From Acinetobacter silvestris (GTDB lineage: Bacteria; Pseudomonadota; Gammaproteobacteria; Pseudomonadales; Moraxellaceae), in assembly GCF_002135235.1 (NCBI RefSeq), contig NZ_NEGB01000003.1, positions 277,342 to 341,341 of the forward strand: a stretch of DNA of 64,000 bases. Direction: 5' to 3'. The notes beneath the pieces were generated by a model that was not told the origin of the DNA, searched no databases, and saw only the letters and a list, made by a program, of their open reading frames with translations. Shown here in pieces: positions 18,285-27,362 of the stretch. Both the position numbers and the translations under genes were made by a program. Every line of letters begins with the position of its first letter. The first letter of the stretch is position 1.

Positions 18285-19286
18285 TTAGGCGTTTTTGATA
18301 TTCATTAATAAACTAAAATTTTCCAGTCGTTGTTGAGTATCATAAATATCACAAGTGAAAATAAATTCATCTATTTGATATTTTTCTAACAAACTTTCTA
18401 GACCTTGTTTGACTGTTTCTGGAGAACCAATTTGCGCCATTGCGAGGAAGTTTTGTACTGCAATTTTTTCTGAAGCAGACCAGCGTCCTTGCATACTATC
18501 AACCGGTGCTTTGAGTTTTAAGCTTTGACCCGTGAGTAAGCTTTGAATACGTTGATATACGCTGGTGGCTAAATATTCTGCCTGTGCATCTGTCGCTGCG
18601 ACGACCGTTGGAACACCCATAGACACGTAAGGTTGTGCTAAATATTCAGACGGTTCAAAATTGTCCCGATACAGTTGAATGGCTTGTCCCAACATTCGCG
18701 GTGCAAAGTGTGAGGCAAATGAGTAAGGAAGTCCTAATTTTGCAGCCAATTGTGCACTAAATAAACTTGAGCCTAAAAGCCAAACGGGTACATGTGTGCC
18801 TTGACCTGGTGTGGCAGTAATTCTTTGATTCGGTTGTGCATCTGCAAAATAATTTAAAATTTCAATGACATCTTGCGGGAATTGTTCTTCTGTTTCCTGA
18901 CGCCCTCGTCTTAAAGCACGCATAGTGACTTGATCAGTACCAGGTGCACGACCTAAGCCTAGTTCAACTCGATTAGGATACAAGGTAGCTAAAGTACCAA
19001 ATTGCTCTGCGACAACCAAAGGTGCATGATTGGGCAGCATGATGCCACCTGAACCGACTCGAATTTTTTGAGTATTGGCTAGTATATAACCGAGTAAAAC
19101 TGCAGTTGCAGAACTGGCGATACCATCCATATTGTGATGTTCTGCTAGCCATAAACGCTCATAACCCAATTTTTCAGCATGCTGAGCCAGTTCTAAAGCG
19201 TGTCTAAGTGAAAATTCAACGCTTTGATCATCTCGAACTGGGGCAAGTTCAAGGATTGAAAATTTGGTATCTTTTAATGTGAGCAT
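18285..19286 (-). CDS. LLM-class flavin-dependent monooxygenase (luciferase-like)
   Basis: 333 residues of the bacterial luciferase superfamily, the subgroup with short proteins resembling YhbW. It begins with [15 protein letters not shown] and has [18 protein letters not shown], the flavin-site segment [25 protein letters not shown], and [22 protein letters not shown], all typical. Such enzymes use FMNH2 and O2 to oxidise an unknown organic substrate. The gene is alone. Its upstream region holds two identical 22-bp operator palindromes (19315-19336 and 19349-19370), so it is likely repressed by a dimeric regulator and induced by a ligand; no regulator gene lies next to it. Confidence 0.9.
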   Translation of the reverse strand: MLTLKDTKFSILELAPVRDDQSVEFSLRHALELAQHAEKLGYERLWLAEHHNMDGIASSATAVLLGYILANTQKIRVGSGGIMLPNHAPLVVAEQFGTLATLYPNRVELGLGRAPGTDQVTMRALRRGRQETEEQFPQDVIEILNYFADAQPNQRITATPGQGTHVPVWLLGSSLFSAQLAAKLGLPYSFASHFAPRMLGQAIQLYRDNFEPSEYLAQPYVSMGVPTVVAATDAQAEYLATSVYQRIQSLLTGQSLKLKAPVDSMQGRWSASEKIAVQNFLAMAQIGSPETVKQGLESLLEKYQIDEFIFTCDIYDTQQRLENFSLLMNIKNA

Positions 19287-19314
19287 TTTATTGTCGACCT
19301 AAGGTTTTAAACTC

Positions 19315-19336
19315 TATATCGAGATAATACGATATA
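19315..19336. promoter_or_regulatory. Operator palindrome, copy 1
   Basis: TATATCG-N8-CGATATA, perfect 7-base arms, centred 39-40 bases before the start of the LLM monooxygenase. The size fits a TetR- or MarR-type dimer, which is inference. Confidence 0.65.
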
Positions 19337-19348
19337 AAGTGTGTTTTG

Positions 19349-19370
19349 TATATCGATTAATTGCGATATA
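19349..19370. promoter_or_regulatory. Operator palindrome, copy 2
   Basis: The same TATATCG-N8-CGATATA with a different spacer, centred 34 bases from copy 1, about three helical turns. Confidence 0.65.
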
Positions 19371-19398
19371 TTGTGTGTGTTAATATTCACCTTAGATG

Positions 19399-19422
19399 AA
19401 AAAAGCACCCGAAGGTGCTTTT
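19399..19422 (-). terminator. Terminator of the first glycine-zipper gene
   Basis: AAGCACC/GGTGCTT stem with a CGAA loop and A/T flanks, 15 bases past the stop. Confidence 0.85.
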
Positions 19423-19436
19423 AGTATGCTTTAGAG

Positions 19437-19961
19437 TTAATCATTCCAGTGGCGATTTTTATGGTGACCTAAGTGACGACCATTGTCGTGGCGATATGCT
19501 CGGTCATTATAGCGATATTTATTGTTGCGATAGTCGTTACTATAGTGATTTCTATCATCATAGCGGTCGTTGTAACGATCATCAGAACGACGGTCATCAC
19601 TGACTTTACGACCTAAAGCTGAGCCACCAGCAGCACCTAAACCTGCACCAACATAGCCACCAGTGGTCCCACCTACATTTTTACCAACGGTATAACCGCC
19701 GACACCCCCAAGTGCACCCCCGATTGCAGCACCAGTTCGGTTATGACGATCGCTTGAAGCGGCTGCGCCACCCGCACCACCAATGGCAGAACCAATCATG
19801 GCACCTGTTGAACCACCCATTTTTTGACCGACAGCTGCACCAACGACACCACCTAAAGCAGAAGTAAGGGCGACACGGGTTCCATTGTCTGCGTGTGCTG
19901 TTGTCATCATTGTTGCTGTAATGATGGTTGCAGTCATTATTGCTTGTAATTTCATGTTCAA
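19437..19961 (-). CDS. Glycine-zipper surface protein, paralogue A
   Basis: 174 residues with a signal peptide ending at TAHA (near residue 24). Residues 25-118 are a Gly/Ala-rich repeat region with glycine-zipper spacing (GGVVGAAVGQKMGG, GAAIGGALGGVGGYTVGKNVGG, GAGLGAAGGSALGRKVSDD), the kind of helix packing seen in outer-membrane or cell-envelope lipoprotein relatives such as SlyB/YMGG proteins. The tail (about 119-174) is very rich in Asp, Arg, Tyr, Asn and His and is absent in paralogue B. The ATG at 19961 has AGGAAG 7 bases upstream. Its neighbour at 20313 is a clear paralogue. Location in the envelope is inferred; the role is unknown. Confidence 0.85.
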   Translation of the reverse strand: MNMKLQAIMTATIITATMMTTAHADNGTRVALTSALGGVVGAAVGQKMGGSTGAMIGSAIGGAGGAAASSDRHNRTGAAIGGALGGVGGYTVGKNVGGTTGGYVGAGLGAAGGSALGRKVSDDRRSDDRYNDRYDDRNHYSNDYRNNKYRYNDRAYRHDNGRHLGHHKNRHWND

Positions 19962-20272
19962 ACTTCCTGTCGGAGCTGCTGTAACTGGTTTATCTTGTTG
20001 CTAAATTTACTTAAAAATTACGATTTGATTGTGAATAGCAATGTAGTAAAGAAGCATAAATTAGTTAACCGATTGTAAGTTGACTCAGTTATTTCTTCAT
20101 ATTGTTCTATATTTTGCTTAAATCTAGCAGAGGTCTATTCGCTCAATGTGCTAAGCCATTGTCGATTAAAATCATAAAAAGATAAAAAGGGATCTGTAAA
20201 AGGGTGGTGAATGATCATATTCGAAAATCATTTAATATTTTGAAGTCATAAATTGATGCTGTGTAAATATAT
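19962..20272. other. Intergenic space between the paralogues
   Basis: About 310 bases that must hold the promoter of paralogue A, since paralogue B has a terminator at 20273-20298. No ORF with a ribosome site or clear repeat is visible. Confidence 0.4.
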
Positions 20273-20298
20273 AAAAAAGCACTCAAAGGTGCTTTTTT
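20273..20298 (-). terminator. Terminator of the second glycine-zipper gene
   Basis: AAAAAAGCAC/GTGCTTTTTT, perfect 10-bp stem with a TCAAAG loop. Confidence 0.85.
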
Positions 20299-20312
20299 AT
20301 ATCATTCATAAA

Positions 20313-20741
20313 TCAATGGTGACGATGTTTTCTATGGTGTTTTTTGTTGTATTTACGATTGTCATAGTGACGATCTTCAGAGACCTTTTTACCTAGAACT
20401 GAACCACCGGCAGCACCCGCAGCAGCACCAATATAACCACCTGTTGAGCCACCTAGGTTTTTACCCACAGTGTAACCACCAACACCACCTAAGCCACCAC
20501 CAATTGCGGCAGCCGTACGATCACGACGATTTGTTGCAGCGGCAGCACCACCAGCACCACCAACAGCAGAGCCAATCATAGCGCCTGTATTACCACCTAA
20601 TTGCTTACCAATTGCGGTACCTGCAACACTACCTAATGCTGAAGTTGCCGCAATACGAGTTGAGTTGTCAGCATGTGCGCTTACGGTAAACATTGAAGTT
20701 ACTGCAAGGGCAGTACTTAATAACATGGCATTAAATTTCAT
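20313..20741 (-). CDS. Glycine-zipper surface protein, paralogue B
   Basis: 142 residues: signal peptide (MKFNAMLLSTALAVTSMFTV, cleavage after SAHA), then the same Gly-zipper core as paralogue A (GSVAGTAIGKQLGG, AAIGGGLGGVGGYTVGKN, GAAAGAAGGSVLGKKVSED), and a shorter His/Lys/Arg-rich tail ending HHRKHRHH. The frame reaches an ATG 12 bases further up, but the one at 20741 has GGAG 6 bases before it and begins the signal peptide. The two genes are tandem duplicates with separate terminators and so are probably controlled apart. The basic His-rich tail could bind metal or anionic envelope polymers; this is a guess. Confidence 0.85.
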   Translation of the reverse strand: MKFNAMLLSTALAVTSMFTVSAHADNSTRIAATSALGSVAGTAIGKQLGGNTGAMIGSAVGGAGGAAAATNRRDRTAAAIGGGLGGVGGYTVGKNLGGSTGGYIGAAAGAAGGSVLGKKVSEDRHYDNRKYNKKHHRKHRHH

Positions 20742-21133
20742 CTGTTGCTCCATGTCCTTATTTGGACAGCTCTATCTCTATTTGATGCAGCAAATGTAAC
20801 AAAAATGATTCCAAAGAATATGGAGATGAATCTGCATAATTCGCGTATTTGTTATTTAAATGTATATATTCTAGTGCGATCGCCGATAAAATAAGCAATT
20901 TTACTAAAAAGCTCATCATATGCAGTACATAATTTAATTGATCTGTGAAAGTTATCGACCTTTAATTACTTTTTAATTGGCTAAATCGTCAGTGTTTGAT
21001 AAAGGGATGTTAATTAAAACTCAGAATCGGTAAACTATAGGTAATTATTGTGTTTGCTTATCTTACTAAATTTTCTTTAGATAAATTTATCTAGAATTTT
21101 AAAGCTAAGGTTGAGATTGAGAATTTATTTAAA
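20742..21133. other. Divergent intergenic region before prfA
   Basis: About 390 bases with outward promoters for the glycine-zipper gene and for prfA. A perfect 16-bp palindrome TAGATAAATTTATCTA lies at 21078-21093, 40 bases before the prfA ATG. No ORF of note. The usual Acinetobacter prfA neighbour hemA is not upstream here. Confidence 0.4.
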
Positions 21134-22222
21134 ATGAAAGAATCGTTACGTTTACGATTAGATCAACTTTGTGATCGACATGAAGAGTTAACTGCACTAT
21201 TGGCTGATATTGAAGTGATATCGGACAATAAACGGTTTCGTAATTTGTCACGTGAGCATAATGATTTAACTGAAATTACAGATGTTTGGAAAAAATACAA
21301 ACAAGCTGAAGAAAATATTGAAACGGCTGGGGCAATGTTGTCAGATCCTGACTTTAAGGAAATGGCACAGGAAGAAATTAAAGAAAGTAAGGCCATCATC
21401 GAGCAGCTTGAAGCAGATCTTAATATCTTGATGATTCCGAAAGATCCAAATGATGCAAATTCTGCCTATTTGGAAATTCGTGCTGGAACGGGTGGCGATG
21501 AAGCAGCGATCTTCTCTGGCGATTTATATCGCATGTACAGTAAATACGCTGAAACGCAAGGTTGGCGTCTTGAAGTGCTGTCTGAAAATGAAGGCGAGCA
21601 TGGCGGTTATAAAGAAGTGATTTGCCTGATTAATGGTGATGGTGTTTACGGTCGCTTGAAATTTGAAAGTGGTGCACATCGTGTACAGCGTGTGCCTGCG
21701 ACTGAATCGCAAGGGCGTGTTCATACTTCTGCATGTACCGTGGCAATTTTACCCGAAGTCGATGTGGATACTTCGGTGGAAATAAACTCATCAGAATTAC
21801 GTATTGATACCTATCGTGCTTCGGGTGCGGGTGGTCAGCATATTAATAAAACTGATTCCGCTGTTCGTATTACCCATTTACCAACAGGTACGGTGGTGGA
21901 ATGTCAGGACGAGCGTTCACAGCATAAGAATAAAGCCAAAGCGATGGCATTATTGGTGTCTCGCTTAGAAAATGCGAAGCGTGCAGCTGCAGATGCTGCT
22001 ACTTCGGAAATGCGTCGTGACTTAGTTGGTTCCGGAGATCGTTCAGAGCGTATCCGAACTTATAACTATCCACAGGGTCGCATGACAGATCATCGTATTA
22101 ACTTAACTTTATATAAGTTGGATGCGGTAATGGAGGGTGATTTGACCGAGTTACTGGATAGTTTACATCGTGAATATCAAGCTGATCAGTTAGCAATGCT
22201 TGCACAACAGAATGGTGGCTAA
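21134..22222 (+). CDS. prfA: Peptide chain release factor RF1
   Basis: 362 residues, normal length. It recognises UAA and UAG: the codon-reading PxT motif is in [15 protein letters not shown] near residue 190, and the GGQ catalytic loop is [15 protein letters not shown] near 235. The N-terminal helical domain (about 1-110) has a coiled appearance. The GGQ glutamine is methylated by the next gene's product. The ribosome site before ATG is weak. prfA and prmC overlap by one base (TAATG), so they are translationally coupled. Confidence 0.97.
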   Translation: MKESLRLRLDQLCDRHEELTALLADIEVISDNKRFRNLSREHNDLTEITDVWKKYKQAEENIETAGAMLSDPDFKEMAQEEIKESKAIIEQLEADLNILMIPKDPNDANSAYLEIRAGTGGDEAAIFSGDLYRMYSKYAETQGWRLEVLSENEGEHGGYKEVICLINGDGVYGRLKFESGAHRVQRVPATESQGRVHTSACTVAILPEVDVDTSVEINSSELRIDTYRASGAGGQHINKTDSAVRITHLPTGTVVECQDERSQHKNKAKAMALLVSRLENAKRAAADAATSEMRRDLVGSGDRSERIRTYNYPQGRMTDHRINLTLYKLDAVMEGDLTELLDSLHREYQADQLAMLAQQNGG

Positions 22223-23040
22223 TGAATATTGCACAGGCTTTAGCCTTACGTGGTGAAGCAGAAAGCTACGAACGCCAAGAAAATGCGTGGTTACTTGAAT
22301 ATATTACCAAAATTGATTCATTTGATTTGGTGATGAAAAAGGCACAAGAACTGACTGTTGAGCAAGAGCAAGCTTATGTGGCTGGTTTGGCACGTATTGC
22401 AGCTGGAGAGCCATTGGCTTATGTCACAGGTTCGCAGCCCTTTTGGACGTTGGATTTAAAAGTAACAAAAGATACTTTGGTACCACGACCCGATACAGAA
22501 GTTTTAGTTGAAACAGTTTTGCATCTAGAGCTACCTGAAGATGCACGTATTGTCGATTTAGGTACAGGTACAGGTGCTATAGCTTTGTCTCTCGCCAGTG
22601 AGCGAGCGAATTGGGCGGTGACTGCGACTGATATTTATGAGCCGACCTTAGAAGTTGCTGTATTTAATGCTGAAAAACACGATTTACCACAAGTGAAATT
22701 CTTCTTAGGTGATTGGTTTAAAGCGTTGAATCGACAATATTTCGATGTGATTGTTTCCAATCCACCTTATATTGATGCCGACGATGAGCACATGCCAAAT
22801 TTGGCCTCTGAACCTGAACGTGCATTGGTGGCAGACCAACAGGGTTTATCTGATATTGAACATATCGTTCAGCAAGGTAAAAAATGGTTGGCAGCAGAAG
22901 GTTGGATTGTACTCGAACATGGTTATGATCAAGCCGATGCAGTACAGAAAATTTTTAAAGATGCTGGCTTTCGTCAAGTGCGTACCGTTAAAGATTATGG
23001 CGGCAATGACCGCGTGACTTTAGGGCAATGGCTGAATTAG
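22222..23040 (+). CDS. prmC: Release factor glutamine methyltransferase
   Basis: 272 residues. It methylates the GGQ glutamine of RF1 and RF2 with S-adenosylmethionine. The N-terminal helical recognition domain (about 1-75) is followed by a Rossmann methyltransferase with motif I VDLGTGTGAIALSLASE near residue 115 and the substrate-binding NPPYI motif at about 180. The coupled position after prfA is the classic arrangement. A perfect terminator follows. Confidence 0.96.
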   Translation: MNIAQALALRGEAESYERQENAWLLEYITKIDSFDLVMKKAQELTVEQEQAYVAGLARIAAGEPLAYVTGSQPFWTLDLKVTKDTLVPRPDTEVLVETVLHLELPEDARIVDLGTGTGAIALSLASERANWAVTATDIYEPTLEVAVFNAEKHDLPQVKFFLGDWFKALNRQYFDVIVSNPPYIDADDEHMPNLASEPERALVADQQGLSDIEHIVQQGKKWLAAEGWIVLEHGYDQADAVQKIFKDAGFRQVRTVKDYGGNDRVTLGQWLN

Positions 23041-23071
23041 TCAATCCGATGAATACTTAATTTTGCACCAT

Positions 23072-23101
23072 AAAAAAACGACTCGATTGAGTCGTTTTTT
23101 T
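23072..23101 (+). terminator. Terminator of prfA-prmC
   Basis: AAAAAACGACTC/GAGTCGTTTTTT, 12-bp stem around GATT, ending in seven T; nearly symmetric, so it can serve the opposing gene at 23115. Confidence 0.9.
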
Positions 23102-23114
23102 ATGGTCATCAGGG

Positions 23115-23462
23115 TTAAATTGGATAATCTTGTAGACTATCTGCAATTTCAACGTATTTGAGCGCATCTGATTCTAGAGCCAAACACAGTGCAACAATTT
23201 TAGCGGTATCCGCAAGATTGTCTTTTTTTAGCGATGAACCTATTTGAATCGCCTCAATTTGATCTTTTGAAATATCAAGTGCTTGAGCAACTTCAGTAGC
23301 ATCATTTTGAGAAAAGAAATCTGCAATTGCATGATTCAGTTCAATATCTGATGCATTTATAATAGCCATCATTAATTCATCGGTTGGTTCAGTTTGACTG
23401 GAAAGCGAGTTCAGGAAATTTTGTACAAGATTTTGTTCAAATACATCAATCATCTTAAGCAT
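23115..23462 (-). CDS. Small acidic protein of unknown function
   Basis: 115 residues, acidic and almost entirely helical by composition (Leu, Ala, Asp and Ile rich), without Cys clusters, signal peptide or membrane segment. No family recognised. The ATG at 23462 is followed by a second ATG 9 bases later (MLKMIDVFEQ); an AGG about 10 bases upstream of the first is the only ribosome-site hint. It is convergent with prmC and stands alone. Codon use is like its neighbours, so it is likely a real cytoplasmic protein. Confidence 0.7.
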   Translation of the reverse strand: MLKMIDVFEQNLVQNFLNSLSSQTEPTDELMMAIINASDIELNHAIADFFSQNDATEVAQALDISKDQIEAIQIGSSLKKDNLADTAKIVALCLALESDALKYVEIADSLQDYPI

Positions 23463-23691
23463 GGTATGACCTATCTTGAGGGTGAAGCAAAAAAATAGCA
23501 GGGAGAAGTACAGCCAGAATAAGCATAAAATACGCTTTTAATTTGGGTGAAAAATAACCTATTTTTAAAGTAAAAGCAAACTAATGAGGCAGATTGAAAT
23601 GCGCTTAAGGATGATATGTCTGCTCAAAACATACAGATCTATTTAATAATTAAGAAAATGTGATTTTGTATATTTATGTGAATGTTTTAGT

Positions 23692-24726
23692 CTATTCATC
23701 CTTTAATTCTCGATATGCACCTGGACTCACGCCCGTCCATTTTTTAAAAGCCCGATGAAATGCACTTGGATCATGAAAATTAAGTTCATCGCTAATTTGG
23801 TGTAGTGATTTTTTAGTTTTTGTGAGTTGTTCGATGGCAGTGTCACGCCGGATATCATTCTTAAGTTGTTGATAGCTCATACCCTCAGCTTTTAAACGCC
23901 GTTGAATGGTTGCTTCTGAGGTATTTAAATGCATCGCCAACGCATGTAATTCTAACCATTCAGATGGATGGACTTGCATCAGCTGTTTGCGAATAATGGA
24001 GCTTAAGGCATTCGGATTTTTAAAACGCACCAATAAATTGTGCGGCGTATTTTGGATAAATTGATGCCATGATTTTTGATCTTGCTTAATTGGATACTTT
24101 AAGTAATTAGCATCAAACTGCATGTAGTTTTCATCGGCATGGTATTGGATATTCTCACAAAAGCGAACTTTATAATCTTGATTATCTAAGGGAGGATTGC
24201 ATTTCAATTGAATTCGGTTGAGTAAGACCCGTTGCCCGATAAGCCAGCACATTAAGCCATGAATCAGCATTAAATAGGTGGCATAGCTGAACATACGTTT
24301 GGTCGGTTGGCGGTCATAAATGACGATATAAGCATAATTTTCTTCAACCAATAACTTACTTTCAAAATCATCTAAAATCAGATTTAAAAACTGCAAAGTT
24401 TGTTGTACGGCTTTGCCCAGAGTTTCTGCATGTCTGACCATTTTACACAATAACTGATAACTGCCACGCCGCATGGGATGTGAATCCATAGCGAAGAACT
24501 CATCATTCATCGTGTCTGCAAGTACAATCCATAATTGTGCATAAGCACTCACAGATACACGAGTTTTAGTTGAAGACATTAACTCAAGTGCAATCCCTGC
24601 TTTTTGTAAAAGTTGTTGTGTATTTAAGCCTTTATCTTGTGCAGATATTAAGGCTTCATGCACAAGGCTGATGGAAATTGTCCCTTTGCTATAGTGTAGT
24701 TGTTGTTGATCCACTGCATATTCCAT
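23692..24726 (-). CDS. AraC-family transcriptional regulator
   Basis: 344 residues from the ATG at 24726. The N-terminal two thirds resemble the arabinose-binding-like domain of OruR/ArgR-type regulators (VSAYAQLWIVLADTMNDEFFAMD, then MRRGSYQLLCKMVRHAETLGKA). The C-terminal HTH_18 domain has two helix-turn-helix units (EATIQRRLKAEGMSYQQLKNDIR; LHQISDELNFHDPSAFHRAF) and the closing KKWTGVSPGAYR signature. The frame extends to a TTG at 24792, but that would leave only 64 bases for two divergent promoters. It is divergent from the SDR-acyl-CoA dehydrogenase-acyl-CoA synthetase genes and is the obvious regulator of that cluster; the inducer is probably a fatty or short branched acid (inference). 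Confidence 0.88.
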   Translation of the reverse strand: MEYAVDQQQLHYSKGTISISLVHEALISAQDKGLNTQQLLQKAGIALELMSSTKTRVSVSAYAQLWIVLADTMNDEFFAMDSHPMRRGSYQLLCKMVRHAETLGKAVQQTLQFLNLILDDFESKLLVEENYAYIVIYDRQPTKRMFSYATYLMLIHGLMCWLIGQRVLLNRIQLKCNPPLDNQDYKVRFCENIQYHADENYMQFDANYLKYPIKQDQKSWHQFIQNTPHNLLVRFKNPNALSSIIRKQLMQVHPSEWLELHALAMHLNTSEATIQRRLKAEGMSYQQLKNDIRRDTAIEQLTKTKKSLHQISDELNFHDPSAFHRAFKKWTGVSPGAYRELKDE

Positions 24727-24856
24727 TATTTTCGTGAGGCTGAATTGTCCAAATACATCATATAGGATGCAACTTTTGGAAATTGTACTCAAGCTTAACT
24801 GTGTTTAATCTGCATCTTAAGCCGAGTTGTCATTAAATAAAGAATAGGAAAGCAAC

Positions 24857-25627
24857 ATGAATATTACAGGAAAAGTATTTGTCGTGACGGGTGGTGCATC
24901 TGGTTTGGGTGCAGCAACGGCTACATATTTAGTGGGTAAAGGTGCAAAAGTGATTATGGTTGATATGAACCAAGCACTTGGACAAGAAATGCAAAGCCGA
25001 CTGGGTGCTAATGCTAAATTTGTAGCACTTGATGTGACTGATGAACTTAGCGTAGAGCAGTTCTTTAAAGAGATCGAACAAGAATATGGGCAGCTGAATG
25101 GTTTAATTAACTGTGCAGGTATTGGCCCATCGGCGAAAGTATTGGGGAAAAATGGTATTCATGCACTGGATGCATTCCAAAAAGTCTTGAATATCAACGT
25201 AACGGGGACATTTAACATGTTGCGGTTTGCAGCAGATGTAATGTCTAGATATGAACTCAAAGCAGGTGAAGAAGAACGTGGTGTGATTGTGAATACTGCT
25301 TCAGTTGCCGCTTTTGATGGTCAGATTGGTCAAACGGCCTATGCCGCTTCAAAAGGGGCTGTCGTTGCAATGACATTGCCTTTAGCGCGGGAATTGGCTA
25401 GAGAGTGCATTCGTGTGATGACGATTGCGCCGGGGATTATGGAAACACCAATGCTGAAAGCTTTGCCACAAAACGTGCAAGATGCTTTAGGACAGATGGT
25501 ACCTTTCCCACCACGTTTGGCCAAGCCTGAAGAGTTTGCACATTTGGTTGGGCATATTTGTGAAAATAGTTATTTAAATGGTGAAGTGATTCGCTTAGAT
25601 GGTGCAATTCGGATGCAACCTAAATAA
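24857..25627 (+). CDS. SDR-family 3-hydroxyacyl-CoA dehydrogenase
   Basis: 256 residues of the classical short-chain dehydrogenase family, the branch that includes type II 3-hydroxyacyl-CoA dehydrogenases (HSD10-like). NAD-binding TGGASGLGAATA is at residues 11-22; Asp36 in MVDMNQ favours NAD over NADP; catalytic Ser is in NTASVAAFDGQIGQ, Tyr and Lys in TAYAASKGAVV; the C-terminal IAPGIMETPML loop is typical. Ribosome site AGGAAA 5 bases before ATG. First gene of the catabolic cluster divergent from the AraC regulator. Likely step: oxidation of a 3-hydroxyacyl-CoA such as 3-hydroxy-2-methylbutyryl-CoA; the exact substrate cannot be read. Confidence 0.88.
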   Translation: MNITGKVFVVTGGASGLGAATATYLVGKGAKVIMVDMNQALGQEMQSRLGANAKFVALDVTDELSVEQFFKEIEQEYGQLNGLINCAGIGPSAKVLGKNGIHALDAFQKVLNINVTGTFNMLRFAADVMSRYELKAGEEERGVIVNTASVAAFDGQIGQTAYAASKGAVVAMTLPLARELARECIRVMTIAPGIMETPMLKALPQNVQDALGQMVPFPPRLAKPEEFAHLVGHICENSYLNGEVIRLDGAIRMQPK

Positions 25628-25745
25628 TAGGTTTGATAAAGGATTTATTCTAATTTTTATCCTTTGATACGAAATTAAAAGGTTTATATAAGCTGTTTAA
25701 TATTCGCAGTAAATTTTTATTGCTGTGAATTATTGAGATATAAAT

Positions 25746-25783
25746 CATTTGGTTACTTTTATTTTATTGAAAGTAACCAAATG
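25746..25783. repeat. 14-bp perfect inverted repeat between SDR and acyl-CoA dehydrogenase genes
   Basis: CATTTGGTTACTTT at 25746-25759 and its exact complement at 25770-25783 around a 10-base loop. No T-run follows at once, so it is either a weak terminator or attenuator, an RNA-stability hairpin, or an operator. Confidence 0.6.
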
Positions 25784-25904
25784 TCTTCGAATGACTTTTT
25801 TACTGCATATCAAATTTTCTTAAAATTTCAATACTTTATTCATGTGATTTCTAAGACTTCGCATAGGTATTTTATCACCTAAATATATACGAGAGGGATG
25901 CTCA

Positions 25905-27052
25905 ATGATTTTAAATGATGAACAAAAAATGGTTCAGGATATGTTGCGTAGTTATTCACAAGATAAACTGAAACCATCTGCTGCTGAACGAGATAAAACC
26001 CATCAGTTTCCGACACAAGAACTTAAAGAATTGGGTGAGTTGGGCGCTTTAGGAATGACTGTTCCTGAGCAATGGGGTGGTGCAGGTTTGGATTACATCT
26101 CATTAGTGCTTGCAATTGAAGAGATTGCCGCAGCTGATGGTGCAATTTCGACCATTGTTAGTGTACAAAATTCTTTACCATGTGGCATTACTTTAAAATA
26201 CGGATCCGAAGCTCAAAAACAAAAATATTTAACAAAACTCGCAACAGGTAAATGGCTTGGGTGTTTCTGTTTAACCGAACCCCAAGCAGGTTCAGATGCA
26301 GGTGCGTTGGAATGTAAAGCTGAACGTGACGGTGATGAATGGGTACTGAATGGGTACTGAATGGAACCAAACAGTTTATTACCACAGGTAAACATGCACA
26401 GGTTGCGATTGTTTTTGCAATAACGGATAAATCGGCAGGGAAAAAAGGCATTTCTTGCTTTTTAGTACCCACAGAGACACCGGGTTATATTGTTTCGCGT
26501 ATTGAAGACAAAATGGGGCAACATTGTTCTGATACCGCAACGATTGTTTTAGATAATTGTCGTATTCCAGCTGAAAACCTGCTTGGAAAAGCAGGTGAAG
26601 GTTACAAGATAGCACTGTCTAATTTAGAATCAGGCCGCATTGGGATCGCAGCGCAATGTGTAGGGATGGCACGTGCAGCTTTTGATGCAGCAGTAGAATA
26701 TGCCAATGACCGCAAAGCTTTTGGGGTGGAAATAGTGCAACATCAGGCCATGGCTTTTCGTTTAGCAGATATGGCTACGCAAATAGAAGCTGCACGTCAA
26801 TTAATTTTGCATGCAGCCAGTTTAAAAGATGCAGGATTACCATGTTTAAAAGAAGCCTCTATGGCCAAATTATTTGCATCTGAAATGGCAGAAAGAGTTT
26901 GTTCTGATGCGATTCAAATTCATGGTGGTTATGGCTATGTCTCAGATTTTCCAGTTGAGCGTATTTATCGCGATGTACGTGTTAGCCAAATTTATGAAGG
27001 GGCATCGGATATTCAGCGTTTAGTGATTGCAAGGGAAGTTACCAAAGCTTAA
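25905..27052 (+). pseudogene. Acyl-CoA dehydrogenase, frameshifted by an 11-bp duplication
   Basis: The two halves of one acyl-CoA dehydrogenase gene. The first frame (25905-26360) has the N-terminal helical domain through FCLTEPQAGSDAGALECKAE and stops at 26360. The second frame resumes at [14 protein letters not shown] near 26341 and runs to 27052, with [28 protein letters not shown] at the end. At 26336-26357 the 11 bases TGAATGGGTAC occur twice in tandem; removing one copy restores [10 protein letters not shown] and a full-length protein of about 379 residues. Catalytic Glu would be in the QIYEGASD segment. The gene has a good ribosome site (GAGAGGG). Either a recent inactivating slip, a reversible repeat, or a sequence error. 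The second frame has no ribosome site of its own. Confidence 0.9.
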
Positions 27053-27104
27053 TTTTAAAGCTTAAGTTAAAAATTAGAGGCATCCGTCAATATCTCTGTC
27101 TTAC

Positions 27105-27134
27105 TAGGATGAATATTTATTCATCCTATTTTTT
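27105..27134 (+). terminator. Terminator after the acyl-CoA dehydrogenase gene
   Basis: TAGGATGAATA/TATTCATCCTA, perfect 11-bp stem with a TT loop and six T. It separates the broken dehydrogenase gene from the synthetase. Confidence 0.88.
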
Positions 27135-27362
27135 GCTTAAATTTTGATTTTTGAGGTTATTTGAGTCTAAATCTGAGGAATTTCCAAAAGCTGCAATACG
27201 AATGAGGTCTTTGGAAATTGATGTGCAAGTATATCCATGATTATCTATAGGTAGAAATAGACTACACAGTTCAATGATTGAGCTGAGTAATACAACAACA
27301 AAACGGAATATGGATATGCAAAGCAAGTTGCTTTGTCAACAACAGGATGAGAGGTTGCCGTC
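27135..27362. other. Intergenic space before the acyl-CoA synthetase gene
   Basis: About 230 bases without a credible gene. It must hold the promoter for the synthetase gene, since a terminator stands upstream. A GAGAGG ribosome site ends it, 7 to 12 bases before the ATG at 27363. Confidence 0.4.

Noticed and set aside
20880..20895. GCGATCGC octamer as a repeat family (HIP1-like)
   Set aside because: Only one copy was noticed; no repeat family in the window.
24727..24792. TTG start for the AraC-type gene
   Set aside because: It leaves only 64 bases for two divergent promoters and has no ribosome site; ATG 24726 is more sensible, though also lacking a strong site.
26188..26615. Open frames on the - strand across the broken acyl-CoA dehydrogenase
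   Set aside because: They are antisense frames with no ribosome sites or recognisable domains.
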